A stretch of DNA of 64,000 bases, from NCBI GenBank assembly GCA_947489665.1, contig CANLEH010000003.1, forward strand, positions 273,400 to 337,399, written 5' to 3'. Of this stretch, positions 43,503 through 52,511 are shown piece by piece. Every line of letters starts with the position of its first letter. Position 1 is the first letter of the stretch. The notes beneath the pieces were generated by a model. That model worked only from the letters and a program-made list of their open reading frames with translations. It was not told the DNA's origin and searched no databases. This stretch comes from an uncultured Roseicyclus sp. (lineage in GTDB: Bacteria; Pseudomonadota; Alphaproteobacteria; Rhodobacterales; Rhodobacteraceae). Made by a program: the position numbers and the translations under genes.

Positions 43503-44120
43503 ATGCTTCGCTTGTCTCTTTGCATTACGGCCCTCCTTCTTTCATCCCCAGCTATTGCCGGTGGCGTTGCCCCACAACCCGCCCCGCCACCTGTGATCGT
43601 GCCCATCGCGGACAATGACTGGACGGAATTCTATATCGGGGGTCAGGTCGATTTCGTCGCATCAACGGACATCGCAGTCGGGGCGCTGGATCTTTACGAT
43701 CTGGAAGGGCATCTGGCGGGCGTCTTTGCCGGGTACCGATACGATTTTGGTGATCTCGTTGTGGGTGGCGAGATCGACTATATGGTCGGAACACTTGAGG
43801 CGACCAATATCGCACCCAACATCTTTCTCGTCGCGCCTGACGCCGACGTGACACTGGTCCGGGTTGGCGGCGAGGTCGGGTATGACGCGGGGCCGGCGCT
43901 GATCTACGGAACCGCCGGTTTCGCCCATATCAACTTCGCCTTTGGGGCAACCCCGGACAACGAAAGCAACGGCTATTTCTTCGGTGCCGGGGTCGACTAC
44001 CGCGTTGCGGAGAATGTCACGGTCGGCGCGGAGCTGTTGCAGCATTCGTTCAGCGATTTCGGAACCGCGCTGGAATTCGACATGACGACATTCGGCGTCA
44101 ACGTCGCCTTCACGTTCTAG
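43503..44120 (+). CDS. Outer-membrane beta-barrel protein (copy 1 of a tandem pair)
   Basis: A 205-residue porin-like protein of the Omp25/OmpA-barrel type. A Sec signal (MLRLSLCITALLLSSPAIA) is followed by a proline-rich linker. Eight or so amphipathic strands follow, with repeated GGEV/GYRYDFGDLVVGGEIDY patterns and a C-terminal Phe (GVNVAFTF), the usual outer-membrane insertion signal. TTGGAG lies 6 nt before ATG 43503. It is paralogous to the next gene. Confidence 0.85.
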   Translation: MLRLSLCITALLLSSPAIAGGVAPQPAPPPVIVPIADNDWTEFYIGGQVDFVASTDIAVGALDLYDLEGHLAGVFAGYRYDFGDLVVGGEIDYMVGTLEATNIAPNIFLVAPDADVTLVRVGGEVGYDAGPALIYGTAGFAHINFAFGATPDNESNGYFFGAGVDYRVAENVTVGAELLQHSFSDFGTALEFDMTTFGVNVAFTF

Positions 44121-44205
44121 CCTTTCGTGACCTTGCAAAACGGGGAGGTGGTGCGCCTGCACGGCTGACCCGTTTCAGCAATCAGCTATTGTTCAGGAGA
44201 CCGCT

Positions 44206-44820
44206 ATGCGTTCATTCCTTGCCCTCGCTATTCTCAGCCTTTCTGCCCATGCCGCCATCGCGGGCGGCGACGCGCCGCACCCCGCGCCTGCCCCCGTGAT
44301 CGTCGCGCCAAGCGGAACGGATTGGACAGGCTTCTACGCCGGTGGGCAGGTGGACCAGCTGTTCGATGGCCTTTTGTCGGACGGTGGGGCGCCGCTCGCG
44401 GACATAGAGGGCACTCTTTTCGGAGCCTTTGCAGGGTATCGGCACGATCTGGGCACGCTTGTGCTGGGGGTTGAGGCGGATGCCATGTTCGGCACGCTCA
44501 GTGCCGCTGGTGTCGGGGGCAACTTTCCCATCGCGGACAACGACATCGACACAACGCTGTTGCGATTTGGGGGCGAGGTCGGCGCCGATCTTGGACAGGT
44601 GTTGATCTACGGCACAGCAGGGGCCGCCTGGATCGAGTGGGAAAGCGGCGGCGCCACGCTGGATGGTGACGGGTTCTTTTGGGGCGCTGGCGTCGATTTT
44701 CTGGTGTCTGAGCAGGTCAGTCTCGGGGTCGAGATCCTGCACCACCAGTTTGACGGTTTTGGTGGCACAGGGGATCTTGAATTCGGCACCGTTGGCGTGA
44801 ACGCCGCATTCCGGTTTTGA
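44206..44820 (+). CDS. Outer-membrane beta-barrel protein (copy 2 of a tandem pair)
   Basis: A 204-residue paralogue of the preceding gene with the same plan. A signal peptide (MRSFLALAILSLSAHAAIA) is followed by GGDAPHPAPAPVIV. The words GTDWTGFYAGGQVDQ, FAGYRHDLGTLVLGVEAD and LIYGTAGAAWI match the first copy, and the protein ends in Phe (GVNAAFRF). AGGAG precedes the ATG. Both genes point the same way, with 85 nt between them, as expected from a local duplication. Confidence 0.85.
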   Translation: MRSFLALAILSLSAHAAIAGGDAPHPAPAPVIVAPSGTDWTGFYAGGQVDQLFDGLLSDGGAPLADIEGTLFGAFAGYRHDLGTLVLGVEADAMFGTLSAAGVGGNFPIADNDIDTTLLRFGGEVGADLGQVLIYGTAGAAWIEWESGGATLDGDGFFWGAGVDFLVSEQVSLGVEILHHQFDGFGGTGDLEFGTVGVNAAFRF

Positions 44821-44831
44821 ACCGGGCCGTT

Positions 44832-45671
44832 TCACCGACCCGGGATTTCACCGCGCTTGCCGCTGAGCGTCCAGTTGTCGATTACATCCAGCGCGTCCTG
44901 CGCCGTTTCCACAAAGCGGAAGAGGTTCAGGTCGTCGGCTGAGATGGTGCCCGCGCGCACGAGTGCGTCCCAGTTGACGATCTCGCGCCAGAAATCCTCA
45001 CCAAACAGCAACACAGGCACCTGCTCCATCCGGCCGGTCTGGATCAGGGTCAGCGCTTCAAACGTCTCGTCCATGGTGCCGAAACCGCCGGGGAAGACGG
45101 CGATGGCCTTGGCGCGCATCAGGAAGTGCATCTTGCGGATCGCGAAGTAGTGGAAGTTGAAGCACAGCTCGGGCGTGATGTAGTGGTTCGGCTCCTGCTC
45201 ATGGGGCAACACGATGTTGAGGCCGATGGAACAGCCACCCGCATCCTGCGCGCCACGGTTCCCGGCTTCCATCACACCGGGGCCACCGCCCGTGACGACG
45301 ACATTCTCGGTGCAGCCCGACTCCACCGAACGCTCGGTAATCACACGGGCAAATTCGCGGGCCTCTTCGTAGTATTTCGACATATCACGCAGCGTTTCGC
45401 TGCGGGCACCGTCGCGGTCCTCGGGCCGAGGAATACGTGCGCCGCCGAACAGCACGATGGTCGATTTGATCCCATGCGCATCGAGGCCAAGTTCGGGCTT
45501 GAGAAGTTCAAGCTGCAACCGGACGGGCCGCAACTCATCCCGGCACAGGAAATCGTCATCCGCAAAGGCCAGACGGTAGGCGGGCGATTGCGCCTGGGGC
45601 GTGTCGGGCAGCGATTGCGCGTAGGCGATATCCTGATGGGCATCGCGAAAAGGCTTGCGGTCGTCTTTCAT
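44832..45671 (-). CDS. LOG-family nucleotide phosphoribohydrolase (TIGR00730 type)
   Basis: A 279-residue protein of the LOG/lysine-decarboxylase-like family, which cleaves nucleoside 5-monophosphates into base and ribose 5-phosphate. The signature motifs are GGGPGVMEAGNRGAQ (about residue 125) and PGGFGTMDETFEALTLIQTG (about residues 202-221). An N-terminal extension of about 80 residues marks the longer subgroup of this family. The substrate could be AMP or a cytokinin nucleotide. It is divergent from the acyltransferase gene. Confidence 0.88.
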   Translation of the reverse strand: MKDDRKPFRDAHQDIAYAQSLPDTPQAQSPAYRLAFADDDFLCRDELRPVRLQLELLKPELGLDAHGIKSTIVLFGGARIPRPEDRDGARSETLRDMSKYYEEAREFARVITERSVESGCTENVVVTGGGPGVMEAGNRGAQDAGGCSIGLNIVLPHEQEPNHYITPELCFNFHYFAIRKMHFLMRAKAIAVFPGGFGTMDETFEALTLIQTGRMEQVPVLLFGEDFWREIVNWDALVRAGTISADDLNLFRFVETAQDALDVIDNWTLSGKRGEIPGR

Positions 45672-45746
45672 TACGGAATTCCGTAGTTGCAGGTCAGTTG
45701 AATGCCTATACCCTCACCGGGGGCAGAGCGGCAACTGGACGTTTCC

Positions 45747-46463
45747 ATGAAGGCAATTCAACGGTTTGTGGATGCGACCCTCGGGCGGGTCTTGCGCCAT
45801 TTCTTTTTTGTGTGCCTTCGGACCTATTTCGGCCTGTTCTATAATATCAGCATTTCCAACAAGCATTTGTTGCAGGACATGCCTGGCGGCCTGATCCTGG
45901 CCACGCATGTCACCCGGCTGGATGGGCCCATGGTGGCCTCGCTCCTGTATCCCACGCGGCGGGTTCTGCCTGCGGTGCACTACAACGAATATTTCCATCC
46001 CGCCCAATTCCTGGTGCTTGCGCCGTCGGGGTGTATCCCGCTGTCGTCGCCCAAGGATTGGCCGGCGGAAAAGCGCGCCGAGCGGAAGTTGTGGGCGCAG
46101 GGAAAACTGAACGACACCATCCAAAGCGGCAAGATCGTGCTGCTGTTTCCCGGTGGTCAGGCCAAGCGGCAGGCGCGCGAAATCATCCAGCCGCATTTCA
46201 GCGGCGCATATGAGACACTGCGCGCCAACCCCGACTGCCCCGTTGCGATCCTGCGCATTCAGGGCTTGAGTAAATTCGACAAATCCATCCGGGACCTGTT
46301 CTGGAGTTTCCTTGGCATCTTCAAGGGTCGGCGGCACGTCAACATCACGATCGAGCGGCTGGATGGCGGGCTGGACACCAGCCTGCCGCTGGACGCGTTC
46401 AACGCTGATCTGGAGGAGCGCTTCAACGCGCCGCCCCATTGGCCAGCGGCTGATCAAGCGTAG
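45747..46463 (+). CDS. PlsC-like 1-acylglycerol-phosphate acyltransferase family protein
   Basis: A 238-residue membrane-associated acyltransferase. The catalytic HX4D motif is ATHVTRLDGP (about residue 52). The second motif, with glycine-rich substrate contact, is FPGGQAKRQAREI (about residue 135). The N-terminus (LGRVLRHFFFVCLRTYFGLFY) can anchor it in the inner membrane. ATG 45702 would add 15 residues that look non-conserved, so ATG 45747 was preferred. The substrate is unknown. Confidence 0.75.
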   Translation: MKAIQRFVDATLGRVLRHFFFVCLRTYFGLFYNISISNKHLLQDMPGGLILATHVTRLDGPMVASLLYPTRRVLPAVHYNEYFHPAQFLVLAPSGCIPLSSPKDWPAEKRAERKLWAQGKLNDTIQSGKIVLLFPGGQAKRQAREIIQPHFSGAYETLRANPDCPVAILRIQGLSKFDKSIRDLFWSFLGIFKGRRHVNITIERLDGGLDTSLPLDAFNADLEERFNAPPHWPAADQA

Positions 46464-46502
46464 CGACTGGCGTGGTGCCTCGTTTCAGTTGGCGGCGGTG
46501 CG

Positions 46503-46862
46503 CTACTCGATCGTCCAAATCATGGTGCCGCCGTCGGAATAGTGGGTCAGCGTGTTTCCTGAAATCTCGGCTGGGCCGCAGAAAGGCTCACTGACCTCGA
46601 CGCCAAAACAGAAGTTGTTTCCGTTGACCGACCAAGTGCCGTTGACTGGAGAGAAGTCCCGCTCAGACGGGCCGAAATAGAAACGACCAGCGACCTGCCC
46701 ACCGGGAAGAAGCGTGTGCAGCTCATCGTTGTTGATAAGCTGTGCACCCGTCAGGCGCTGCTGCAGCGACGCGCCTTGTGGCGTGGGCGACGTGCCCGGA
46801 ACGGTGGCGGCAACACAGCCCGACATTGCAAGGGCAGAGAGGAGGGCTAGGGGTTTACGCAT
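46503..46862 (-). CDS. Small hypothetical lipoprotein
   Basis: A 119-residue predicted lipoprotein with lipobox LAMSGC (Cys at residue 16) after a basic start (MRKPLALLSA). The mature part is small and beta-rich, with GTWSVNGNNFCFGVEVSEPF and NTLTHYSDGGTMIWTIE. Two further cysteines (in NFCFG and PFCGP) may form a disulfide. I do not recognise the family. It is a single gene between the acyltransferase and dapD. Confidence 0.68.
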   Translation of the reverse strand: MRKPLALLSALAMSGCVAATVPGTSPTPQGASLQQRLTGAQLINNDELHTLLPGGQVAGRFYFGPSERDFSPVNGTWSVNGNNFCFGVEVSEPFCGPAEISGNTLTHYSDGGTMIWTIE

Positions 46863-47047
46863 TCTTAGGGCACTTTCTTAGCAAATTGACCTTGGGAAAG
46901 GTGCGCATAGCGCGTTCAAAAGTAAAGACTTTCTGCCGAAGCGCTTCCTGTCCTGGTCCGCCTTGGACGCAGTGGTGCGTTGCAATGCGTTCTGGCGGTC
47001 TCTATAGCCCGCGCGGAACGCCGCCCTTGCTTTACGGAGCCTAGCCC

Positions 47048-47875
47048 ATGTCGAACGCTCAACTCGAAACCGCCATCGAAGCCGCCTGGGAGGCGCGCGA
47101 TCAGATCACCCCAGCAACAACGGGCGAGACCCGCGAAGCCATCGAGGACACGCTGAACGCGCTCGATAGCGGATCGCTGCGGGTGGCGGAAAAGCAGGAC
47201 AGCGGTGATTGGCATGTGAACCAGTGGGCCAAGAAGGCGGTGCTGCTGGGCTTCCGCCTGAAGGACATGGAGATGCAGGGCGGCTCGGCCCAGGGCGGGT
47301 CCTGGTGGGACAAGGTCGACAGCAAGTGGAAGGGCTGGGGCGAGAATGAATGGGGTGCTGCGGGCTTCCGTGCGGTGCCCAACTGCGTCGTCCGCAAGTC
47401 CGCCTATATCGCGCCGGGCGTGGTGCTGATGCCGTCCTTTGTGAACCTCGGCGCATATGTGGACAGCGGCACGATGGTCGATACATGGGCCACGGTGGGG
47501 TCGTGCGCGCAGATCGGCAAAAACGTGCACCTGTCGGGTGGCGTGGGCATTGGCGGCGTGTTGGAGCCGATGCAGGCGGGCCCGACGATCATCGAAGACG
47601 ATTGCTTTATCGGCGCGCGTTCGGAAGTTGTCGAAGGCTGTATCGTCCGCGAAGGCTCGGTTCTGGGCATGGGCGTGTTTATCGGCAAATCCACCAAGAT
47701 CGTGGATCGTGAAACGGGCAATGTCTCCTACGGCGAAGTGCCCGCAGGCTCGGTCGTCGTGGCAGGCTCCATGCCGTCGAAGAACGGCATCAACCTCTAC
47801 TGCGCGGTGATCGTGAAGCGCGTCGATGCGCAGACGCGGTCGAAGACCTCGATCAACGAGCTTCTGCGCGATTGA
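47048..47875 (+). CDS. dapD: Tetrahydrodipicolinate N-succinyltransferase
   Basis: A 275-residue DapD, which succinylates tetrahydrodipicolinate in the lysine/DAP pathway. After an N-terminal helical domain, a left-handed beta-helix of hexapeptide repeats is visible ([20 protein letters not shown], then [15 protein letters not shown]). The C-terminal [20 protein letters not shown] is typical. The length matches the family (about 274). It is coupled to the small gene downstream by overlapping stop and start (TGATG). Confidence 0.96.
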   Translation: MSNAQLETAIEAAWEARDQITPATTGETREAIEDTLNALDSGSLRVAEKQDSGDWHVNQWAKKAVLLGFRLKDMEMQGGSAQGGSWWDKVDSKWKGWGENEWGAAGFRAVPNCVVRKSAYIAPGVVLMPSFVNLGAYVDSGTMVDTWATVGSCAQIGKNVHLSGGVGIGGVLEPMQAGPTIIEDDCFIGARSEVVEGCIVREGSVLGMGVFIGKSTKIVDRETGNVSYGEVPAGSVVVAGSMPSKNGINLYCAVIVKRVDAQTRSKTSINELLRD

Positions 47876-48333
47876 TGCAAAAGCGCCTTCTGCTTGGTCT
47901 GGCCCTGTTTGTCTGTCTGATGGCATCGGGCTGGGCCTGGCAGCGATTGGCCGAGGATAGCGTTCCCACGGATTACCAAGGCAGCTTTGTCCGCATCACC
48001 GTGATGGAGGGCAGGGAGGCGCTGTGCGCGAACACCTCTGAGGTGCCCCCTGAAGGCATCCTTCGCGTGGACGCCGACCGCGTCATGACCGCAGGTCTGA
48101 CATGTGCGATCGCGGGCATCGACGTGATCAGCGAAAACACCACGGAAGGCCGTTCTGACACAGTGGAACTTGGCCTTGATTGCGGCGGGCAGGGCGCGGG
48201 ACCGGACGGTGTTGACGCCACGCTTTGGATCACCGCGCGGGCTGAGATGACAAGCTACATCGCCATGGATGGTGGCGACTACGTCGAAGCCCATGCCACC
48301 TTCATGCGATGCCCCGGTGTGCCGGTCGAATAG
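47875..48333 (+). CDS. Hypothetical exported protein downstream of dapD
   Basis: A 152-residue protein that I do not recognise. An N-terminal hydrophobic segment ([20 protein letters not shown]) acts as a signal peptide or anchor. The exported part is acidic and carries four cysteines (EALCAN, GLTCAI, GLDCGG, MRCPG), which could make two disulfides. Its ATG overlaps the dapD stop. Translational coupling to dapD is clear, but no functional link is known. Confidence 0.7.
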   Translation: MQKRLLLGLALFVCLMASGWAWQRLAEDSVPTDYQGSFVRITVMEGREALCANTSEVPPEGILRVDADRVMTAGLTCAIAGIDVISENTTEGRSDTVELGLDCGGQGAGPDGVDATLWITARAEMTSYIAMDGGDYVEAHATFMRCPGVPVE

Positions 48334-48396
48334 CGCCCATTTGCCTGCAAGCGGAGATTTCGCGATACTCACTGCATCGTATCAGGAGGGCTTACC

Positions 48397-48647
48397 ATGC
48401 AGGGACTAGGTTGGATCGCCGCCATTTTCGTAGGCGGCCTTGCCGGTTGGATCGGCTCGCGCATCATGGGGCGAATACCGGGCTGATCACGAACGTCATT
48501 CTCGGGATTGTGGGCGCGATGGTTGCCAATGTCCTGCTTGGTCTGATCGGGATCAATGCCTCGGCCACATGGCTCGCCCAAGGCGCAGTAGGCCTTCTGG
48601 GCGCATGTATCCTGATTGCAGCTTGGCGCATGATCCGGGGGCGCTGA
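48397..48647 (+). pseudogene. GlsB/YeaQ/YmgE-family membrane protein gene, frameshifted
   Basis: A strong AGGAGGG and ATG start the frame MQGLGWIAAIFVGGLAGWIG, which stops at codon 30. The second half of the family continues in another frame: NTGLITNVILGIVGAMVANV, then IGINASATWLA and ILIAAWRMIRGR, to 48647. One extra G in the GGGG run at 48468-48471 would join the two into an 84-residue three-helix GlsB/YeaQ-like protein (RIMGANTGL). It is either a genuine one-base deletion, a sequencing error in a homopolymer, or a phase-variable gene. Confidence 0.75.
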
Positions 48648-48715
48648 CACCAAGCGACGGAATACGTCGTGCGCCGCGTGGTACGTCCTGACACAAGTTG
48701 AAAGGACCACCCAAA

Positions 48716-49477
48716 ATGTTTCGCCTTCTGACCCTCGCCGCCCTTCTGGCCGGTACTGTCGCAACCTCTGCCATCGCCCACGAAAATGACGTCAGCATCA
48801 CACGGCAGGGCGACGCGCTATGCATTGCGTCCAATGGAAGCCCGGACCACGACATTGGGTCGTTCCCCAATTCCGGCAATCCACACAGCTTTCAGGCGCA
48901 GAACGTTTCGGTCTGTGTCGATGCCACGCCGACCTATACCGGCCAGATGACGACCGAGACGCATTCATCGGGCATTTCGGTCACCGGTATCCTATTTCGC
49001 CCCGGCACTGCCGACTACTACGACGCCTCCAGCCCGCGCGGGCATTCACGCGACCCGTCAAGCGGCTGGAATTTGGAGGGGATGGGTTCGGCCGATGCGC
49101 TAGGCATGGATGCAGCTAACGCGCATGTCGATCATCGAGGCCTCTATCACTACCACGCCGTCGCGGACAGTTTCCTGGACAACCGCGACGATAGCTTGAT
49201 CGGATGGGCCGCCGATGGGTTCGAGATCCACTATGTCGGCGATCAGGCACAATCATCGTGGCAGCTGCGCGATGGTACACGGTCGACCGCACCGTATGGC
49301 GTGTTTGATGGCAGCTATGAGGAGGATTGGGAATTCGTAGCAGGCTCCGGCAATCTGGACCAGTGCAACGGCGCCATGATGGGCGGCGACTATGTCTACT
49401 TTGCCACCGATACCTTCCCGTTCTTCCCGCGTTGTTTCATGGGCGAGGTCAGCTCGGATTTCACCGGACGGCGCTAA
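48716..49477 (+). CDS. YHYH-domain secreted protein
   Basis: A 253-residue exported protein with a Sec signal (MFRLLTLAALLAGTVATSAIA). It contains the YHYH motif (RGLYHYHAVAD, about residue 143) that names the family. Nearby conserved histidines and aspartates (DAANAHVDHRG, GWAADGFEIHY) suggest metal binding. Four cysteines of the mature protein (CIAS, CVDA, QCNG, RCFMG) may form disulfides. AAAGGA precedes the ATG. The family is widespread in marine bacteria and is biochemically uncharacterised. Confidence 0.83.
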   Translation: MFRLLTLAALLAGTVATSAIAHENDVSITRQGDALCIASNGSPDHDIGSFPNSGNPHSFQAQNVSVCVDATPTYTGQMTTETHSSGISVTGILFRPGTADYYDASSPRGHSRDPSSGWNLEGMGSADALGMDAANAHVDHRGLYHYHAVADSFLDNRDDSLIGWAADGFEIHYVGDQAQSSWQLRDGTRSTAPYGVFDGSYEEDWEFVAGSGNLDQCNGAMMGGDYVYFATDTFPFFPRCFMGEVSSDFTGRR

Positions 49478-49519
49478 GGCCGCTTGACAGATCCTGCCCT
49501 CCTGCGTCATCCGCGCGGG

Positions 49520-49870
49520 ATGGCAGAGAAACCGAAGAAGCCCAAAGCGAAGCATGACGTCTACACCTTGCTGGTCCAGGTTGGGCGCAAGGACGGCGAT
49601 GGATTGCCAGATGGCTCCACCGGGGCGGGGCTGTTGTGTTTCGCCAGCGGCGTGGATGAGGCCGAAGCGGTGCGCGAGACCGTGGCCGTTCTGAAGCAGG
49701 CCGACTTGAACCCGCTGGATGTAACGGGCTACGGCACCCGCGCCGAGCGCGAGGCGCAGGGCGATGAGATCAACGATGAGGAACGCGGCCTGATGGACCG
49801 CGCGAAGGCCGAGAACGCCGTGATCGTTGTGCAGATGACGCCATTCTTCGACGGCGAGGAAAAGGCCTAA
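49520..49870 (+). CDS. Hypothetical cytoplasmic protein
   Basis: A 116-residue soluble protein that I do not recognise. It begins with a lysine-rich leader (MAEKPKKPKAKHDVYTLLVQV). A compact alpha-beta domain follows, containing GSTGAGLLCFASGVDEAEAV and DVTGYGTRAEREAQGDEI. It is convergent with the Hint gene and their stop codons overlap by 4 nt. An upstream in-frame TTG (49484) is a weaker start. Confidence 0.62.
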   Translation: MAEKPKKPKAKHDVYTLLVQVGRKDGDGLPDGSTGAGLLCFASGVDEAEAVRETVAVLKQADLNPLDVTGYGTRAEREAQGDEINDEERGLMDRAKAENAVIVVQMTPFFDGEEKA

Positions 49871-50937
49871 GCCGCGCGCGAATTCGCGGTCAGCAAGGCC
49901 CTTGCCGATGCCCGGTCCAACAGGGGCAGAGACGGCGTGAGATCGCTTTCACTTGGGGCGGCGGCCTGACCGACTTGGGGATCCCCCAAGGCCATGACAT
50001 CGCCCAGATGCGAGGTCTCGATCGGGCAATTCTCCACCAGGATACAGGCGGGATCATCCAGCATCATATGATAGAAGGTGCGCACCGCCTGGTGCCGATC
50101 GCGGAACACAGCCCGCCCGTTCGCAAGATCACCCACCTGCGCCAAAACGGCATCGGTCCCACACAGATAATCGACCACGGGCCCGGTCTGCAGAATCCGC
50201 GTTTGGGGGGTGACGATGAGATCACGGGCAAGGCCGAAATAGGGCGCGCGCAGGCGCATGGGGGCGTTGCGGCCCATGCACAGGCGTGGTCGCGCCTCGA
50301 TCCAGCGCAGGGGATGGGCGCCTCCCTGGGCGTCGAGAACCGTGTCGCCCGCGCGCAGAGCATCTACGGGGCGGGGGCCTTGCGATGTGGCGATGATCGC
50401 GCCGCTTTCAACGCCGGGCAGATCGGTGGCCGGAACCAGGGTTGGGGCAACAGCCGCGATGTGGGCGACCTTCAGATAGCCGTCGGCGGCAGGGATGGCT
50501 TCGGCCATGGTCGCAAGGTGGGCCAAACCCGCGCGCAGGCTTTGCGTGCGGCCCTGATCGAAATTCGTGATCTCGAACGTGTCGTGCCGACCCTCTGCGC
50601 AGGTCACGTACCGCAGGCCCACGGTTTCCCCGCTGCGCATCATGTTCGGTGCAGAAATCAGATCAATGTCGCCGTGCACAAGGCGCAGGGCATCGTTTGG
50701 CATCAGGTAGATGGTGATGGCGTGGCCCGGTTCTTCGGCCATGCCGCGCCAGAGCCGCAACGGCACCTGTTTGGGCCGTATCCGCCCGCGACGGGGCGCA
50801 GGACGGCGCGGGCCGGACAGCTCCAGCCAAAGGGTCATGGCGCGCAGCGGCGTGTCGCACGCGGCCTGCGGCCGTTTCAGCACGCGTCCCTCGCTCCATA
50901 TGGCGTGCCACGACATCTGTTCGATAGCCCCGCTCAA
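49867..50937 (-). CDS. Hint-domain protein lacking the nucleophilic cysteine
   Basis: A 356-residue protein with an unassigned N-terminal half and a Hint-type domain in the C-terminal half. The domain is recognised from VESGAIIATSQGPRPVDALR (about residue 176), AGDTVLDAQGGAHPLRWIEA and LIVTPQTRILQTG. In most such proteins the domain opens with Cys-Phe-x-x-Gly-Thr. Here that Cys is absent, so canonical self-splicing or autoproteolysis looks impaired. Its start overlaps the stop of the upstream Hint protein (ATGA), so the two are made together. Confidence 0.78.
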   Translation of the reverse strand: MSGAIEQMSWHAIWSEGRVLKRPQAACDTPLRAMTLWLELSGPRRPAPRRGRIRPKQVPLRLWRGMAEEPGHAITIYLMPNDALRLVHGDIDLISAPNMMRSGETVGLRYVTCAEGRHDTFEITNFDQGRTQSLRAGLAHLATMAEAIPAADGYLKVAHIAAVAPTLVPATDLPGVESGAIIATSQGPRPVDALRAGDTVLDAQGGAHPLRWIEARPRLCMGRNAPMRLRAPYFGLARDLIVTPQTRILQTGPVVDYLCGTDAVLAQVGDLANGRAVFRDRHQAVRTFYHMMLDDPACILVENCPIETSHLGDVMALGDPQVGQAAAPSESDLTPSLPLLDRASARALLTANSRAA

Positions 50938-52511
50938 CCCAGCATCGCGCGGGCCTCATACCCGCGCAGGGGCAGGCGGGCGGCGGGCCCGTAGCCATCT
51001 TTTGTTTCACGGTCGATTTCGGGGAAGAGTGTCAGCACCTCTTCCTGAACCGCAGCATCGAGATCGTTCATGACCGTGGGGCCCGGCAGGAAGCTTTCCG
51101 TCGCCAGCCCTTCGGACCAGATGATCTGGTGCTTGTCGAAGAGCAGGTGGAAATATTCCACCTCGCCGCCTTCCAGCACGCGGACGGAGCATTCGTTGAC
51201 CAGGTCCTTGGCGGCGACCAGCACCTCATCCTCGCCAAACATCAGCTCGGCCATCCAGTGGGTCAGCATCACGCGATGCTGGGGTGAGACGACCAACCGG
51301 CGGTGCATCCCGAACGTACCGGCTTCAATCACTACGGGGGCAAGACGCCCTTCGGCTGCGACGGTGCGGGTGCCGATCCAACGGATCGGTTGCAGGCCGT
51401 TGTCCCGGGTCTCAACCATGTCGCCGGGCGCAAGGTCTTCCACCGGCTTCTCACCCTGATCTGTCAGGATCATCGTACCGCGTACGAAGCAGGGAATGGC
51501 CGTGACCGTGACAAAGGCGGTGTCGGTGATGCCCGTGCCATCGTCGGCGGTGTAGGTGAAGTTGATCGATTCCGGTGCCGTGAGGCCCACCTGCGTGGCC
51601 GGTGGAACGATCTCTAGCGTTCCGTCCAACAACAGCGTGATGTCATGGCCTGACGACAGGGTGATCGTATCGCCGAGGCTCACCTCAATCCCGTTGATGT
51701 GGGTAATGAAGGCAATACCGCCGCTCGTCGGGTCATTGGCAAGCACATCAAGGACGCCAGTAATCGTTTCCTGGCGCGTGATCGCATCGTCATAGGCGAT
51801 GAATTCACCCTGCAGCGAGTTCGCCGCAATCAGGACCGAACTGTCATAGCTGCTGTCGCCCACATCCGCGATGCCGATCTTGATGTCGTTGGGAACACCG
51901 TTGTTGACCGGGATCACCAGTGACAGCGTCACGGTGAAGCCGTCCATCTCGGTGTTGTAGTCGTCGTTGGTATTATCGTTGAAAAGCGTCGCGTTTTCGT
52001 TCTGGTTGACCGAGTTGATCTGCGTGACGTTCACAGTGGGTGATGTAACCAGGTTGCCGTTGATCCAAACCCCGACGGCGTCATTGTAGATCGAGCCCGT
52101 GAATTCCGGGTATTCCTCGGACGCGAAAGTGAACTGCATGGTAATGAAATCGGTCGTGGGGGTGAAGTTCACCTCCATGAACGACGCATCAAAGGTCGAG
52201 CGGCCTGCAATCGCGTTGAAATCCGGGTCGTTATTGGGGCCGGACGTATTGGTCGTCTCATTGCCCTGGCGGTTCGGGTCGCCGTTTGAGCGCGTGATGT
52301 CGGTGGCCCGGCCCGTCGAGAGGATCACGCCGGTGTCCGACGGTGTCAGCGCGTTCGAGACGTTGTCGCCGTCCGAGTAGATGCCAGACGACTCGCTCCA
52401 GCCCGTATAGCTGGCGGTATTCACCGTCACGCCGGGACCGAAGATCGCCAGCGCCATATCAAGCGCTGAAGCGCTGGTATCGATTGGTAGCTCTTGTCCC
52501 GTCGCGGGCAT
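50934..52511 (-). CDS. Choice-of-anchor L and Hint-domain surface protein
   Basis: A 525-residue protein. The N-terminal 220 residues form a choice-of-anchor L-type domain (DNVSNALTPSDTGVILSTG, TMQFTFASEEYPEF). A cadherin/Ig-like segment follows (about residues 240-335). A Hint domain starts at CFVRGTMILTDQGEKPVEDL (about residue 341) with an intact first Cys and the block-F-like RRLVVSPQHRVMLTHW. There is no Sec signal peptide, so type I or another leaderless export is likely. The two Hint genes form an operon. Confidence 0.83.
   Translation of the reverse strand: MPATGQELPIDTSASALDMALAIFGPGVTVNTASYTGWSESSGIYSDGDNVSNALTPSDTGVILSTGRATDITRSNGDPNRQGNETTNTSGPNNDPDFNAIAGRSTFDASFMEVNFTPTTDFITMQFTFASEEYPEFTGSIYNDAVGVWINGNLVTSPTVNVTQINSVNQNENATLFNDNTNDDYNTEMDGFTVTLSLVIPVNNGVPNDIKIGIADVGDSSYDSSVLIAANSLQGEFIAYDDAITRQETITGVLDVLANDPTSGGIAFITHINGIEVSLGDTITLSSGHDITLLLDGTLEIVPPATQVGLTAPESINFTYTADDGTGITDTAFVTVTAIPCFVRGTMILTDQGEKPVEDLAPGDMVETRDNGLQPIRWIGTRTVAAEGRLAPVVIEAGTFGMHRRLVVSPQHRVMLTHWMAELMFGEDEVLVAAKDLVNECSVRVLEGGEVEYFHLLFDKHQIIWSEGLATESFLPGPTVMNDLDAAVQEEVLTLFPEIDRETKDGYGPAARLPLRGYEARAMLG

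Noticed and set aside
46936..46945. GAAGCGCTTC upstream of dapD as a second site for the LacI-type regulator
   Set aside because: Only the central 8 bp match the 4661 operator and the flanks differ. A 10-bp palindrome is expected by chance in this sequence length.
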